Assembly (NCBI RefSeq): GCF_002737765.1
Contig: NZ_PEGG01000055.1
Location: 1-8,825 of the forward strand
DNA length: 8,825 nucleotides
Direction: 5' to 3'
DNA from: Caulobacter sp. B11
GTDB lineage: Bacteria; Pseudomonadota; Alphaproteobacteria; Caulobacterales; Caulobacteraceae
This document shows, in pieces, positions 7,921 to 8,825 of the stretch. The translations under genes and the position numbers were made by a program. The first letter of the stretch is position 1. Each line of letters begins with the position of its first letter. Below the pieces are notes generated by a model. The model searched no databases and was not told where the DNA came from. It saw nothing but the letters and a program-made list of their open reading frames with translations.

Positions 7921-8825
7921 ATGAGCGTCGTCGCCGCCTATATCTATCGAGACGGACAGCGCGACCGGGCCGTCGACGTCGAGGCGCTCGATGACGTCGT
8001 GGCCGGGCCCGGCGAGTTCATCTGGATCGGCCTGTTCGAGCCGACCGAGGCCGAGCTCAAGACCCTGCAGCGCCGCTTCAACCTGCATCCCCTGGCGGTC
8101 GAGGACGCCTTCAAGGCCCACCAGACCCCAAGATCGAGGTCTATGGCCAGGAACTGTTCGTGGTCGGACGCACGGCCCAGCTCCTCGACGGCGAGATCGC
8201 CTATGGCGAAACCTCGATCTTCATCGGCAAGAGCCATGTGATTTCCGTGCGCCACGGTTCGGCCCGCGCCCATACTGACCTGCGCCTGCAGCTGGAGGCC
8301 TCGCCTGAGCTTCTGCGCCACGGGGTCGACTACGTCCTGCACGCGGTGCTCGACTTCATCGTCGATGGCTATTTGCCGATCGTCGAGGCGATCGAGGAGG
8401 AGGTCCTCGACATCGAGCGCCGAGCCCTCGATGCGTTCCTGGTGCGCAGCGAGGTCAACCGCCTGTTCCACCTGCGTCGCGACCTGATCCGCTTCAAGCG
8501 GGTGCTCAGCCCGATGGCCGAGGTCTGCGCCCGACTTCAGCACCTGGAGTCGCCGTGTCTGGACGCGGACGTGCGCCCCTATTTCCGTGACGTGCTCGAC
8601 CATGTGCAGCGGGTCGAGAGCATGGTCGACGCCCTGCGCGAAGCCATCGGCTCGGTGTTCGAGGCCGCCAGCCTGCTGGAACAGCAGCGCCAGGGCGCGA
8701 TCACCCGCAAGCTAGCCGCCTGGGCGGCGATCCTGGCCGTGCCAACCGCCATCGCCGGCGTCTATGGCATGAACTTCGAGCACATGCCGGAGCTGCGCTG
8801 GGCCTGGGGCTATCCAGCCGTGCCC
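7921..8825 (+). CDS. corA: CorA family magnesium/cobalt channel; runs off the right edge, one apparent frameshift
   Basis: CorA forms a pentameric inner-membrane channel for Mg2+ and related divalent cations. The restored 302 residues in the window begin MSVVAAYIYRDGQRDR and include WIGLFEPTEAELKTLQRRF, HPLAVEDAFKAHQ, a long helical domain (IEEEVLDIERRAL, RSEVNRLFHLRRDLIRFKR), and the first membrane helix KLAAWAAILAVPTAIAGVYG. The signature GMN is at residues 283-285, within YGMNFEHMPEL. The second helix starts at WAWGYPAV and is cut by the window edge; roughly 20-30 residues are probably missing. The frame breaks in the CCCC run at 8126-8129: one more C turns the sequence into HQTPKIEVYGQELFVVG and keeps it open to the edge. 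As written it would stop at 8241 after 106 residues, leaving no membrane domain. The gene follows tRNA-Thr on the same strand; a weak GGA about seven bases before ATG may serve as ribosome site. Confidence 0.92.

Noticed and set aside
1..8825. Mobile element, prophage, CRISPR or defence island
   Set aside because: No transposase, integrase, phage or Cas-like sequence, no spaced repeat array, and uniform composition with core genes throughout.

Overview
This window looks like core chromosome from a GC-rich alphaproteobacterium of the order Caulobacterales (Caulobacter or Phenylobacterium-like). Three things point there: the partial left-end gene, which resembles the new-pole landmark gene tipN; the gene order tipN - small membrane ORF - cysD - cysNC, which as I recall matches the Caulobacter crescentus CC1482-CC1485 neighbourhood; and the alphaproteobacterial form of MetG. 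No phage, plasmid, transposon, CRISPR or defence gene is visible.

Layout, left to right. Bases 1-946 (minus) hold the N-terminal part of a TipN-like protein: a proline-rich disordered head, two membrane segments and the start of a helical region. Bases 1106-1378 (minus) hold an unrecognised small one-pass membrane protein. A 225-bp divergent intergenic region leads to cysD (1604-2521, +), whose stop overlaps the start of cysNC (2521-4450, +). Together these two genes encode ATP sulfurylase and APS kinase, which convert sulfate to PAPS. A hairpin at 4461-4488 separates cysNC from a convergent HcaT-like major facilitator permease gene (4538-5726, minus). A 110-bp nested inverted repeat (5742-5851) lies between that gene and metG (5900-7609, minus), which encodes methionyl-tRNA synthetase. 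A tRNA-Thr(UGU) gene (7788-7863, +) and a CorA-type magnesium channel gene (7921 to the right edge, +) complete the window. No stretch longer than 300 bases lacks a gene.

The most striking property is technical. Four of the six recognisable protein genes (tipN-like, cysNC, permease, corA) are broken by single-base frameshifts, seven in all. Every one is repaired by adding exactly one base, and most sit in a run of four or five G/C. cysD and metG are intact. Seven losses in the same direction inside conserved housekeeping genes are best explained by sequencing or assembly error in homopolymers, not by gene decay. I therefore annotate these genes as full, frame-restored genes and give the break positions.

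I do not see a convincing undescribed system here. The items most worth a second look are the small membrane ORF beside tipN, the nested inverted repeat, and the altered KMSKS loop of MetG.
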